This document shows positions 38,368 to 47,237 of a DNA stretch of 64,000 nt, piece by piece. The position numbers were made by a program, and so were the translations under genes. Source of the DNA: Paenibacillus ottowii (GTDB lineage: Bacteria > Bacillota > Bacilli > Paenibacillales > Paenibacillaceae); assembly GCF_006874425.1 (NCBI RefSeq), contig NZ_VIJZ01000002.1, positions 434,001-498,000 of the forward strand, read 5' to 3'. Under the pieces are notes generated by a model. It worked only from the letters and a program-made list of their open reading frames with translations, was not told the origin of the DNA and ran no database searches. Position 1 is the first letter of the stretch; each line of letters begins with the position of its first letter.

Positions 38368-40629
38368 TTACATTGTACCGTGGAAAGTACGGTTAATAAC
38401 ATCCATTTGTTGCTCACGAGTCAGCTTAATAAAGTTAACGGCATAGCCAGAAACACGAATCGTAAGTTGTGGATAGTTTTCTGGGTGTTCCATTGCATCC
38501 AATAGTTGTTCACGAGCAAACACATTGACATTCAGATGATGTGCGTGGCTTCCAAAGTAGCCATCCATCATTGAAACAAGGTTTGTTTTGCGTGTTTCTT
38601 CTTCTTTCCCCAGTGCTTTAGGCACAATGGAGAAGGTGTTCGAAATACCATCCAAGCTGTGTTCATATGGCAATTTGGCTACGGAACTCAGAGATGCCAA
38701 AGCGCCTTTTTTATCACGACCATGCATTGGGTTTGCGCCCGGTGCAAACGGTTCGCCTGCTTTACGTCCATCAGGTGTTGTACCTGTTTTCTTACCGTAC
38801 ACCACGTTGGAAGTAATGGTCAGTACGGATTGAGTAGGAACCGCATTACGATAAGCTTTATGTTTGCGAATCATGCTCATGAAAGTTTCTACCAATTCTA
38901 CAGCGATAGTATCTACGCGGTCATCGTTGTTACCGTAGCAAGGATATTCGCCTTCGATTTCAAAGTCGACAGCAATTCCTTTTTCGTTACGGATTGGTTT
39001 AACTTTTGCATATTTAATGGCACTCAAGGAGTCAGTTGCAACTGATAGACCCGCAATACCACAAGCCATGGTACGAAGAATATCACGGTCATGCAACGCC
39101 ATTTCAATGCGTTCGTAGCTATATTTATCATGCATATAGTGAATAACGTTCAAAGTGTTCATGTACAGTTTTGCCAGCCATTCCATCATAGGTTTGAAAC
39201 GGCTCAACACTTCTTCGTAGTCCAGCACTTCGCTTGTAATAGCAGGGAACTCAGGTCCTACTTGAACGCCGGATTTTTCATCTTTACCGCCATTAATAGC
39301 GTACAACAGAGCTTTTGCCAAGTTGGCACGAGCACCAAAGAATTGCATTTGTTTACCGATTCTCATGGCAGATACACAGCAAGCAATACCATAATCATCG
39401 CCATAGATTGGACGCATCAGATCGTCATTTTCATATTGAATGGAGCTAGTTTCAATAGAAACTTTTGCACAATATTTCTTAAAGCCCTCAGGCAACTTTT
39501 CTGACCACAGTACAGTCAAGTTAGGTTCTGGAGCAGGCCCTAAGTTGTACAGTGTGTGTAAGAAGCGGAAGCTGTTTTTGGTAACACGAGTTTCTCCAGT
39601 GACAGACATACCACCGATGGATTCTGTTACCCAAGTTGGGTCACCACTGAACAGTTCGTTGTAATCAGGTGTACGCAGGAACTTAACAATACGCAGTTTC
39701 ATAACAAAATGGTCGACCAGTTCCTGAGCTTGTTCTTCGTTCAGTGCACCTTCCTCAAGATCACGTTGTGTATAAATATCAAGGAATGAAGATACACGTC
39801 CCAAGGACATTGCTGCACCGTTTTGCTCTTTAATCGCTGCCAGATATCCGAAATATACCCATTGGAAAGCTTCTTTTGCATTGTTAGCTGGTTTGGAGAT
39901 ATCGAAACCATGCTCAGCAGCCATTTGTTTCAATTCATTCAAAGCACGAATTTGTTCGGAAATTTCCTCACGCAGACGAATTACGTCTTCTTCCATGGAG
40001 TCAACTTCAAGGCTTTTCAATTGAAGTTTTTTATCTTGGATCAAGAAGTCTGCACCATACAGAGCAACACGACGATAGTCACCGATGATACGACCACGAC
40101 CGTATGCATCTGGCAGACCAGTAATGATACCAGCTCTACGAGCTGCTCTCATTTCATCTGTATAAGCGTCAAATACACCTTGGTTGTGCGTTTTACGAAT
40201 ATGAGTGAAGATGTCTACAATGCTTTGTGGCACTTCAAAACCATAGGCTTTGCAAGCATCGATCATCATCCGGATTCCACCGAACGGTTGCAAAGAACGT
40301 TTGAATGGAGCATCTGTTTGTACACCGACAATTTGTTCTTTGTCCTTGTCCAAGTAGCCTGGTTTATGTGAAATAATGGTGGATGGCGTATTTACGTCTA
40401 CATCAAGTACACCGCCGTTTGCCAACTCTTTTTTAGTAAGATCAGATACAATTTCCCACAGTGCAGTTGTGTTGGCAGTAGGACCAACCAAAAATTCTTC
40501 ATTGCCAACATAAGGTGAGATATTGGTTTCAATAAAATCGTTGACGTTAACTTCTCTAGTCCATTTTCCTTTTTTAAAACCTCTCCAGCCAGATTGTTGC
40601 TCTTGTAATTCTCTCTCAATCACCGACAT
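38368..40629 (-). CDS. pflB: Formate C-acetyltransferase (pyruvate formate-lyase)
   Basis: Splits pyruvate with CoA to acetyl-CoA and formate under anaerobic conditions. The 753 aa contain the active-site pair Cys417-Cys418 ([10 protein letters not shown]) and the glycyl-radical motif RVSGYAVNF with Gly728, both at the expected positions. It is first in the pflBA operon. The promoter region carries three Fnr/Rex-type palindromes. With adhE and fnr nearby this is the mixed-acid fermentation locus. Confidence 0.97.
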   Translation of the reverse strand: MSVIERELQEQQSGWRGFKKGKWTREVNVNDFIETNISPYVGNEEFLVGPTANTTALWEIVSDLTKKELANGGVLDVDVNTPSTIISHKPGYLDKDKEQIVGVQTDAPFKRSLQPFGGIRMMIDACKAYGFEVPQSIVDIFTHIRKTHNQGVFDAYTDEMRAARRAGIITGLPDAYGRGRIIGDYRRVALYGADFLIQDKKLQLKSLEVDSMEEDVIRLREEISEQIRALNELKQMAAEHGFDISKPANNAKEAFQWVYFGYLAAIKEQNGAAMSLGRVSSFLDIYTQRDLEEGALNEEQAQELVDHFVMKLRIVKFLRTPDYNELFSGDPTWVTESIGGMSVTGETRVTKNSFRFLHTLYNLGPAPEPNLTVLWSEKLPEGFKKYCAKVSIETSSIQYENDDLMRPIYGDDYGIACCVSAMRIGKQMQFFGARANLAKALLYAINGGKDEKSGVQVGPEFPAITSEVLDYEEVLSRFKPMMEWLAKLYMNTLNVIHYMHDKYSYERIEMALHDRDILRTMACGIAGLSVATDSLSAIKYAKVKPIRNEKGIAVDFEIEGEYPCYGNNDDRVDTIAVELVETFMSMIRKHKAYRNAVPTQSVLTITSNVVYGKKTGTTPDGRKAGEPFAPGANPMHGRDKKGALASLSSVAKLPYEHSLDGISNTFSIVPKALGKEEETRKTNLVSMMDGYFGSHAHHLNVNVFAREQLLDAMEHPENYPQLTIRVSGYAVNFIKLTREQQMDVINRTFHGTM

Positions 40630-40663
40630 GTAAATCCCTCCAAATTGTTTGGTCTTCCGGACT

Positions 40664-40679
40664 TGTGATTTTTTTCACG
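40664..40679 (-). promoter_or_regulatory. Fnr/Rex-like palindrome in the pflB leader
   Basis: TGTGATTTTTTTCACG (near-palindrome TTGTGA-N6-TCACGT). It lies 35 bases before the pflB start codon and downstream of the predicted transcription start, which suits a repressor such as the NADH sensor Rex (consensus TTGTGAANNNNTTCACAA) better than an activator. Confidence 0.6.
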
Positions 40680-40779
40680 TTGAAACTATTTCTTGAGCCC
40701 GGCCTTTTCACCGATGCCTTACGCTCAGTGTCGGGACCTTTCTTACACTCTTATTGTAGAATAATGATAGAGTGTAGTA

Positions 40780-40816
40780 TGTGATAAAGATCACATTATG
40801 AGTGATTTTTATCACT
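40780..40816 (-). promoter_or_regulatory. Tandem Fnr boxes upstream of pflB
   Basis: TGTGATAAAGATCACA (40780-40795) is a perfect Fnr/CRP-type palindrome. AGTGATTTTTATCACT (40801-40816) is a second, slightly weaker one, centre to centre 21 bases, i.e. two helical turns. The first is centred 41.5 bases before the start predicted from TACAAT, the class II activator position. Confidence 0.8.
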
Positions 40817-40880
40817 TTATTTTCCCTAGCTTCACGCGTATATCTATAGCCTAGCCGTTCACCTCCCTTCCCAAACCAAG

Positions 40881-40902
40881 AGGCTCTCTATATAGAGAGC
40901 CT
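40881..40902 (-). terminator. Hairpin downstream of adhE
   Basis: AGGCTCTCTATATAGAGAGCCT is a perfect 22-base palindrome about 72 bases after the adhE stop. The T-rich flank is modest (TCTTGGTTTGG on the minus strand), so termination efficiency is uncertain. Confidence 0.55.
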
Positions 40903-40974
40903 GCATCGGTTTTGTACGGGAAAACGCTCTGTTACAAGCCTCTTCTTACCTATTATATTATTGGTCGAATTACA

Positions 40975-43587
40975 TTATTGGTCGAAGCGTCCGTAGAAGG
41001 CGTTGCGGTATACATCAGCCAATTCAGTAACCAGCGGCAGCTTTGGATTCGCAGTTGTACATTGATCCTCAAAAGCACGGTCAGCCAGATAATCTACACG
41101 TGATTCAAAATCTTTTGGATCGAAACCAAGTTGTTGGAACGATTCCTCGATACCGAGTGTTTTGTTCAACTTACGAATCGCATCAATCAGGCTGTTAACC
41201 CCTTCTTCAGTAGTACGTGCAGGCAGTCCCAGTATGCGTGCAATTTCTGCATAACGCTCATCTGCAACAAAGTGCGAATATTTAGGGAACGAAGCAAATT
41301 TTGTCGGTTTTTTCGCATTGTAGCGAATAACGTGTGGCAGCAAGATCGCATTTGTGCGACCGTGAGCCGTATGGTATTGTCCGCCCCACTTGTGTGCAAG
41401 ACTGTGGTTAATACCCAAGAATGCATTAGCAAACGCCATACCTGCGAGTGTGGAAGCATTATGCATTTTTTCGCGAGCCAACTTGTCGCCGACCAGAGCC
41501 GATTGCTCCAGGTACTGGAATACCAGTTGAATGGCTTTAATCGCCAGGCCGTCTGTGTAATCATTAGCCATTACAGACACGTAAGCCTCGATTGCATGTG
41601 TCAGAACGTCCATACCAGTATCTGCTACAGCTGTTTTAGGCAGCGAATATACAAATTCAGGGTCAATAATTGCCACATCAGGAGTCAACTCATAGTCAGC
41701 CAGTGGGTATTTGGTGTTGCCCAGGTTTTTGTCTGTAATTACTGCGAACGAAGTAACTTCCGAACCTGTACCCGAGGTTGTAGGGATGGCTACAAATTGT
41801 GCTTTTTGTCCCAGACGTGGGTACTTGTAAATCCGTTTACGGATATCCATGAATTTTTGTTTCAAGTTATTGAAATCAGTATCTGGATATTCATAGAACA
41901 ACCACATGCCTTTAGCTGCATCCATTGGCGAACCGCCACCGAGTGCTATGATGCAATCCGGTTGGAAGCGTCTCATCATGTCAGTACCACGTTCTACGGT
42001 AACTGTCGATGGATCTGGTTCAACTTCAGAGAACACTTCAATCGCTACTGGTGTTTGACGCTGATGCAAATAATGAATAACGCGATCCACATATCCAAGT
42101 TTCACCATCATAGGGTCAGTAATAATGGCTACACGTGTGATATCAGGCATTTTAGCAAGATATTGTGTCGAATTTTTCTCAAAATAGATTTTGGAAGGTA
42201 CTTTGAACCATTGCATATTCACCGTCCGTTTCGCCACCCTTTTCACATTAATCAAGTTAACTGCCGATACGTTCGACGAAGTCGAGTTACGACCGTACGA
42301 ACCGCAACCAAGTGTCAACGAAGGAAGGTTGGTGTTGTAAATATCACCGATTGCACCATGTGTGGAAGGTGCATTTACAATGATACGTCCTGTTTGCAGA
42401 CGGTTTGCAAACCGAGCAATAACGTCCTCATCTTGCGAATGGATAGCTGACGAGTGACCCATACCGCCGAATTCTACGACTTCAGCAGCACGTTGGATAC
42501 CTTGCTCTGCATTTTTTACTTTGTAGCAAGCCAATACTGGACTCAATTTTTCCGCAGACAATGGGTATTTGGTTCCTACCCCTTCAATCTCTGCGACCAA
42601 AATTTTTGTTCCTGCCGGTACTGTAATGCCGCTCATTTCAGCAATTTTCACAGCAGATTGTCCGACGATGGCCGGGTTCACTGCGCATTTTTCTACATTC
42701 ATAGCTCCTTGAGTGAGCTTAGCTGCCTCTTCTTTATTTACAAAGTAGCAACCGTTAGCAATCATCAATTTTTTCACTTGCTCAAAGATTGGCTCTTCGA
42801 TAATTACAGCTTGCTCCGAAGCACAGATCATACCGTTATCAAAAGATTTAGAAAGGATAAGATCGTTCACAGCTTGCTTGATGTCGGCTGTTTTTTCAAT
42901 AAAGCAAGGTACGTTACCAGGACCTACGCCTAATGCAGGTTTACCACAACTATATGCTGCCTTAACCATGCCTGATCCACCAGTTGCCAAAATCAATGCT
43001 ACATCAGGGTGGTTCATCAATACATTTGTTTTATCCATCGAAGGTGCTTCAATCCATTGGATGCAATCAGCTGGAGCACCATGTTTAACAGCTGCTTCAA
43101 GCAGGATACGGGCTGCTTCCGCACTACACGATTGGGCAGATGGGTGGAAGCCGAAAATGATTGGGTTACGTGTTTTAATGGCAATTAACGCTTTGAACAT
43201 TGTAGTCGAAGTCGGGTTTGTCACTGGAGTGATCCCCATGATGATGCCGACTGGCTCTGCAATCTTTTGGAAGCTATCGAAATCATTATCTTCAATGACA
43301 CCAACAGTCTTCTCATTTTTGATGCTGTGATAGATATATTCTGTTGCAAACATGTTTTTGGTGATTTTGTCCTCGTACACACCGCGTCCTGTTTCTTCAA
43401 CAGCCAGCTTCGCCAGATGCATATGTTTATCCATCCCTGCGAGTGCCATAGCTTGTACGATTTCGTCAATCTGTTCCTGATTCATACTCATGAAAGCTTG
43501 CTGTGCCCGGTTCGCCCGGTCAATCAGCGTTTGAATATACTGCTCTGCGCTTTGCTCTTTTTGGATAACCTCGTTTTTAACAGCCAT
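40975..43587 (-). CDS. adhE: Bifunctional acetaldehyde-CoA / alcohol dehydrogenase
   Basis: Reduces acetyl-CoA to ethanol in two steps, re-oxidising NADH in fermentation. At about 870 aa it has an N-terminal aldehyde dehydrogenase domain (about 1-440; catalytic Cys in NGMICASEQ) and a C-terminal iron-dependent alcohol dehydrogenase (about 455-870; metal-binding HSLAHKWGGQYHTAHGRTNA). The ATG at 43587 (MAVKNEVIQ) lies nine bases after AGGAGG; the ATG at 43596 directly abuts that site and is unlikely. Monocistronic, controlled by the fnr-adhE intergenic palindromes. Confidence 0.96.
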   Translation of the reverse strand: MAVKNEVIQKEQSAEQYIQTLIDRANRAQQAFMSMNQEQIDEIVQAMALAGMDKHMHLAKLAVEETGRGVYEDKITKNMFATEYIYHSIKNEKTVGVIEDNDFDSFQKIAEPVGIIMGITPVTNPTSTTMFKALIAIKTRNPIIFGFHPSAQSCSAEAARILLEAAVKHGAPADCIQWIEAPSMDKTNVLMNHPDVALILATGGSGMVKAAYSCGKPALGVGPGNVPCFIEKTADIKQAVNDLILSKSFDNGMICASEQAVIIEEPIFEQVKKLMIANGCYFVNKEEAAKLTQGAMNVEKCAVNPAIVGQSAVKIAEMSGITVPAGTKILVAEIEGVGTKYPLSAEKLSPVLACYKVKNAEQGIQRAAEVVEFGGMGHSSAIHSQDEDVIARFANRLQTGRIIVNAPSTHGAIGDIYNTNLPSLTLGCGSYGRNSTSSNVSAVNLINVKRVAKRTVNMQWFKVPSKIYFEKNSTQYLAKMPDITRVAIITDPMMVKLGYVDRVIHYLHQRQTPVAIEVFSEVEPDPSTVTVERGTDMMRRFQPDCIIALGGGSPMDAAKGMWLFYEYPDTDFNNLKQKFMDIRKRIYKYPRLGQKAQFVAIPTTSGTGSEVTSFAVITDKNLGNTKYPLADYELTPDVAIIDPEFVYSLPKTAVADTGMDVLTHAIEAYVSVMANDYTDGLAIKAIQLVFQYLEQSALVGDKLAREKMHNASTLAGMAFANAFLGINHSLAHKWGGQYHTAHGRTNAILLPHVIRYNAKKPTKFASFPKYSHFVADERYAEIARILGLPARTTEEGVNSLIDAIRKLNKTLGIEESFQQLGFDPKDFESRVDYLADRAFEDQCTTANPKLPLVTELADVYRNAFYGRFDQ

Positions 43588-43663
43588 TTCCCTCATCCTC
43601 CTGTTATCTCGTGTACTATCTCTTGTCTACGCACTGATCGTAACACAGCTTTCCAAGATATTT

Positions 43664-43679
43664 TGTGATTTTTTTCACA
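43664..43679 (-). promoter_or_regulatory. Fnr/Rex-like palindrome at the adhE start site
   Basis: TGTGATTTTTTTCACA, flanked to give TTGTGA-N6-TCACAA (43663-43680), a perfect 6-N6-6 palindrome. It also fits Rex (TTGTGAANNNNTTCACAA) apart from one inner base. It overlaps the predicted adhE transcription start (near 43672), a repressor position. Confidence 0.7.
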
Positions 43680-43704
43680 ATCTATTTAAAATTTTATTTT
43701 ATGA

Positions 43705-43720
43705 CGTGAATTTAATCACA
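43705..43720 (-). promoter_or_regulatory. Fnr box between adhE and fnr
   Basis: CGTGAATTTAATCACA, one mismatch from TGTGA-N6-TCACA. It is centred about 40 bases before an adhE start predicted from a TAGATT -10 hexamer (43684-43679), suiting class II activation. It may also serve fnr, which is divergent. Confidence 0.6.
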
Positions 43721-43845
43721 AAGTTTGGAATTCTGCCACTTTTACCCCCTCTTCTTGCCCCAAAAACTCATTGCACAGGTATATAATGAATTTGAATTGA
43801 TCAAGTTGCAGATAAAAAACATAGGATACAAAGGGGAAATGGACG

Positions 43846-44562
43846 ATGAGAAACCCTACAAATGTAATGGAAGCCCGCGGCAACACCTGTTGCTTCTCGG
43901 AGGCCAGCTTCAACCGGTTGCAAGTGATGATGAAAGATCGAGTTATGCCAGAAAGCTCGCATTTGTTCTGGGAAGGAGATACAGCAGATAAGCTGTTTTA
44001 TATTAAGCGAGGACGCGTAAAAGTAACCAAAACAACGGATGAAGGTAAGGAACTTATTCTATATATGTATCAAAGCGGCGATCTTGTGGGTCAAGCCGAT
44101 CCATTTTTCGGTACCAAGCATTCCTTTTCTGCTGAGGTACTGGAGGATAGTGATATTGGCGTAATCGATCATACCGATTTGGAGCTGCTTATTTGTCAGC
44201 ATTGTGATTTTGCGATTGACTTTATGAAATGGATGGGTTCGCATCACCGCATTACTCAGACCAAGTTCCGCGATTTGATGATGTACGGTAAGCCTGGCGC
44301 TCTATGCTCAACACTCATCCGACTATGCAATACCTATGGTGAGCCTCACGGCGACTATATCCTAATTCATAAAAAAATTACTCATACTGACTTATCTAAT
44401 ATGATTGGTGCTACTCGGGAAAGCGTAAATCGGATGCTCAGTGATCTGCGTAAGAAAAATGCAGTAGAGTACGATAATGGTATGATCGTTGTTAAGGATT
44501 TGGAAATGCTGCAAGGCGTCTGCCACTGTGAATTATGCCCACGTGAGATTTGCCGGATATAA
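43846..44562 (+). CDS. fnr: Anaerobic regulator Fnr (Bacillus type)
   Basis: A 238 aa CRP/FNR-family regulator, the same length as B. subtilis Fnr. The cyclic-nucleotide-like domain is residues about 20-140, and the helix-turn-helix is DLSNMIGATRESVNRMLSDL. The C-terminal Cys cluster reads CHCELCPREIC, placing C-x2-C-x4-C at residues 228/231/236, the Bacillus pattern for a [4Fe-4S] cluster rather than the N-terminal cluster of E. coli. AAGGGGA lies eight bases before the ATG; TATAAT is at 43782-43787. It is divergent from adhE and probably activates adhE and pflBA. Confidence 0.93.
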   Translation: MRNPTNVMEARGNTCCFSEASFNRLQVMMKDRVMPESSHLFWEGDTADKLFYIKRGRVKVTKTTDEGKELILYMYQSGDLVGQADPFFGTKHSFSAEVLEDSDIGVIDHTDLELLICQHCDFAIDFMKWMGSHHRITQTKFRDLMMYGKPGALCSTLIRLCNTYGEPHGDYILIHKKITHTDLSNMIGATRESVNRMLSDLRKKNAVEYDNGMIVVKDLEMLQGVCHCELCPREICRI

Positions 44563-44584
44563 TAAAATCATTTTTTTATGTAAA

Positions 44585-44624
44585 AGGGAGTGTTATAAGC
44601 CTTTATTAGCTTATAACACTCCCT
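44585..44624 (+). terminator. Hairpin after fnr
   Basis: AGGGAGTGTTATAAG / CTTATAACACTCCCT, a perfect 15-base stem 23 bases after the fnr stop. It lacks a T-run on the plus strand, although T-rich sequence precedes it, so it may be weak or work in both directions. Confidence 0.65.
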
Positions 44625-44689
44625 AAATTAATTCCACTCCCCCACTTTTAGAGAACTTCTTCTGCCCCGCACTCCTTAAAACTGCAAGC

Positions 44690-45285
44690 ATAGATAACTT
44701 AAATCCCCCAGCTCATAGCTTCTACGGATAACCTTAGCTTTATTTGCAGGATTGCCACTCCACATTTGACAATACGCAGATTATGAACAATCACGCTACT
44801 GCCAATGACCAGAATATATTGTTCCCCCAACCCAAACAGTACTTCTCCAAGGCAAACTGTGCTTAGGTCGAAGGTATGAATTTACGGAAATCAGAACTAT
44901 CGGAATGTCTGCTTTAGAATACATACGATACAACAATGTCCACGAGCCATGATTCAGCCCCTCACCCGATCCGTTTGTACATCGATCCCTTTTTGCTCAT
45001 ATAACTTTTTTTAGTTTGTTAACTAGTTCAACAGAACCATGTGCTGGATATTTCACTTTGTACAGTTCGGGCGGAAAGCCTCCAAAGTCATAAATTATTT
45101 CGTACACACCATCCATTGAACTGATCGTTAACACTTGTGTCTCCCAATGAGCTGTAAAGAGAACAATTGTCTTAGGGCGAACACTTTTCCCAACCGCTTT
45201 AAAAATGCGGTACAGTCTGTCTGTTCACTAACAAGCATAGGTGATCCGTAAGTTAAAAATAAAGATTGAGTAATGTCAATACAAA
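44690..45285 (-). pseudogene. Decayed DODA-type aromatic ring-opening dioxygenase
   Basis: No open frame spans this stretch, but translating the minus strand recovers consecutive pieces of a LigB/DODA (YgiD-like) extradiol dioxygenase in order. These are QSLFLTYGSPML (start), RPKTIVLFTAHWETQ and YDFGGFPPELYKVKYPA (about 45100-45190), GLNHGSWTLLYRMYSKADIP and IVLISVNS (about 44890-44970), and EQYILVIGSSVIVHNLR (about 44775-44830). At least two frameshifts and an in-frame stop (44999-44997) separate them, and the C-terminus is lost. Intact members of about 255-265 aa open aromatic rings such as DOPA using Fe(II). This one cannot be functional. Confidence 0.82.
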
Positions 45286-45411
45286 TCTCAACATATACTT
45301 AATGATCAGCAATTCTCTAAATAAAGATTGATATAGGTATAAAGTCATAGTAATATGTAACTAATAAATTTAAAAATGTTATAACATTTTCGATATAAAG
45401 GACTGGTTTCT

Positions 45412-45810
45412 ATGGAGATACATACTTCCAATTGCCCAAAATGCGGTTCCGTTTTCCGTCAAAATCTTAGAAACCTGTGCACTACTTGTATCCAGGAAGA
45501 AAATATATTCTTTGACCGCTGTTCTAACTATCTATGGAAGCATCCTTCTACTCATACTCGCCAGCTCAGTGATGTGACCGGCACACCAATGGATTTGCTC
45601 ATAGATTGGGTAAGAACAGGCAAATTTCCCTCCACATATAGTCAGCTTGATTATCCTTGTGAGTCCTGCCGTTCTCCTATATATGCGGGAAGACTTTGCC
45701 ACTCGTGCCTAGGTACATTTCGTTCAGCTGCACTGGATATTCAATCCCGTGTCTCCCGCCGTACAACAGCCGGAACATTCTCAGTTGCAGGGCGTGCCAA
45801 AAGCTATTAA
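45412..45810 (+). CDS. YvyF-like (TIGR03826) zinc-ribbon protein
   Basis: A 132 aa protein with two zinc ribbons (CPKCGSVFRQ...CTTC, residues about 8-27; YPCESCRSPIYAGRLCHSC, about 82-99) flanking a helix-turn-helix-like segment (TRQLSDVTGTPMDLLIDWVRTGKFP). This domain order matches the flagellar-operon protein YvyF/TIGR03826. It is not next to flagellar genes here but stands alone between a decayed gene and hxlR. Whether it acts in flagellar gene control is unknown. The ribosome binding site is AAAGGA. Confidence 0.72.
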   Translation: MEIHTSNCPKCGSVFRQNLRNLCTTCIQEENIFFDRCSNYLWKHPSTHTRQLSDVTGTPMDLLIDWVRTGKFPSTYSQLDYPCESCRSPIYAGRLCHSCLGTFRSAALDIQSRVSRRTTAGTFSVAGRAKSY

Positions 45811-45837
45811 GCCGTACCCAACTATTACAAAAAATAA

Positions 45838-45869
45838 AAACAGCCTTTTTCCTTGGAAAAGGCTGTTTT
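45838..45869. terminator. Bidirectional terminator between yvyF-like and hxlR genes
   Basis: AACAGCCTTTTTCC TT GGAAAAGGCTGTTTTG, a long stem with T-run on the plus strand and TTTTTATTTTTT on the minus. It serves the convergent pair. Confidence 0.88.
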
Positions 45870-45899
45870 GCTATAAGAAACACTTAATGAGTTTGGTGA

Positions 45900-46244
45900 T
45901 CATCTAATCCATTCCTCAGCCCAAAATTGAATCTGTTCCATAACTGGCTGAAGCGCACGACCTTTGGTCGTTAGTTCATATTCAATGCGGACAGGAGTTT
46001 CCGGGTATACATGGCGTGTAAGGATTCCCTCATTTTCCAGATCCTTCATCCGCTCTGATAACATCTTGTCACTCATTGTGGGAATCAGATTGGAAATATC
46101 CTTAAACCGCTTGGGACCGCTCATCATGGATTGAATAATCAATCCATTCCAACGCTTACCCAGACATGAAAAGGCGGTTTCAAAACGCGGACACATTTTT
46201 GTAAATTGCGGTTGACTCTCCAAATTTTTCACCTTCTTTTGCAT
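45900..46244 (-). CDS. HxlR-family transcriptional regulator
   Basis: A 114 aa winged-helix protein with the HxlR signature CPRFETAFSCLGKRWNGLIIQSMMSGPKRFKDI, and MLSERMKDLENEGILTRHVYPETPVRIEYELT. HxlR proteins sense thiol-reactive or electrophilic stress in several species, and two Cys (about residues 18 and 26) are available. The ATG at 46244 has no good binding site; a TTG at 46223 follows AGAAGGTG and may be the true start. No adjacent target gene is obvious. Confidence 0.9.
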   Translation of the reverse strand: MQKKVKNLESQPQFTKMCPRFETAFSCLGKRWNGLIIQSMMSGPKRFKDISNLIPTMSDKMLSERMKDLENEGILTRHVYPETPVRIEYELTTKGRALQPVMEQIQFWAEEWIR

Positions 46245-46412
46245 TTCGGTTTGATAAAGCTTTCCTTTTGTTAGTATATATCATTTTAGCATACTTTATC
46301 CCGAAAGAAAACACTTTCTTAAATTTAATACCTGCGCTGATAAAGTTGCCGTGACCAAAACTGATTATACAACAAACCAACACGACAGGTATATGTCTAA
46401 ATCGTTAAATAC

Positions 46413-46441
46413 AAAAAAAGCGGAATCCCCAGAGATTCCGC
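46413..46441 (-). terminator. Terminator of the ThuA cluster
   Basis: GCGGAATCTCTGGGGATTCCGC hairpin on the minus strand followed by TTTTTTTG, about 45 bases after the ThuA-like gene. Confidence 0.88.
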
Positions 46442-46485
46442 CTGTAAACCCTATTTATAGAAAGTCATAAATATGTGACCATTAA

Positions 46486-47217
46486 CTATACCAACACTCC
46501 ACCTAGTGGCCTTACCGGCTCACTTCTACCATATATTGGTTTTTTATTTTTTGTCGGAGAAGCCCAACGGATGCTGTTAGCAATGACCTTCAAAATATCA
46601 GGCTGGTAATAAGTCGGATAGGTTTCATGGCCTGGTCTAAAGTAGAATATTTTACCATTCCCTCGATAGAAGGTACAGCCAGTTCTAAATACTTCGCCGC
46701 CTTCAAAGTTACTGATAAAGACCAGTTCATCCGGCGTTGGAATATCAAAGAACTCACCATACATCTCTTCTTGCGCTAGGAGAATTTTAGCGTCTATTCC
46801 TTCCACAATGGGATGTGATGGATTTACCGACCAAATAATCTCCTGCTCGCCTGCAACTCTCCATTTTAAATCACAACTGGTGCCCATCAGAGCTTTAAAT
46901 GGCTTGGAAAAATGACCTGAATGCAGAACGATGAGGCCCATTCCTTCCTGCACACGCTTGACAACACGCGCTGTAACTTCATCGCTCACCTGATCGTGGG
47001 CTTTATGTCCCCACCACAGCAGCACATCTGTGGAATTGAGGATTTCTTCTCCCAAACCATGCTCGGCATCATCACGCAGGGTGGCTGTTCGGATGGTAAA
47101 CCCCTCATCTGCTAAGCCGTCAGCCAACGCCTGGTGTATACCGTTAGGATAAATCCGTTTGGCTTCATCATTTAACTTTTCATTTAGAAATTCATTCCAA
47201 ATGGTGACGTTAATCAT
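46486..47217 (-). CDS. ThuA-like sugar-metabolism protein
   Basis: A 243 aa protein of the class I glutamine-amidotransferase-like ThuA family: VTIWNEFLNEK at the start, DVLLWWGHKAHDQVSDEV, LIVLHSGHFSKPFKALMGTSCDLKWR and the C-terminal GNGKIFYFRPGHETYPTYY. ThuA was described in trehalose utilisation in rhizobia and takes part in sugar-derivative (keto-sugar) metabolism. It is the last gene of a four-gene minus-strand set with two isomerase-like genes and a Gfo/Idh/MocA oxidoreductase. The substrate is unknown. Confidence 0.88.
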   Translation of the reverse strand: MINVTIWNEFLNEKLNDEAKRIYPNGIHQALADGLADEGFTIRTATLRDDAEHGLGEEILNSTDVLLWWGHKAHDQVSDEVTARVVKRVQEGMGLIVLHSGHFSKPFKALMGTSCDLKWRVAGEQEIIWSVNPSHPIVEGIDAKILLAQEEMYGEFFDIPTPDELVFISNFEGGEVFRTGCTFYRGNGKIFYFRPGHETYPTYYQPDILKVIANSIRWASPTKNKKPIYGRSEPVRPLGGVLV

Positions 47218-47237
47218 CCATAGTTCCCCCTATTAGG

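Larger units (their letters stand above)
40630..40880. other. pflB promoter region
   Basis: Non-coding. It contains three TGTGA-N6-TCACA-type palindromes and a candidate -10 hexamer TACAAT on the minus strand (40758-40753), giving a predicted transcription start near 40746 and a leader of about 117 bases before pflB. No small gene is seen. Confidence 0.7.

Noticed and set aside
41131..42450. A 439-codon plus-strand open frame opposite adhE
   Set aside because: It is antisense to a certain gene, has no binding site or family match, and arises from the codon bias of adhE.
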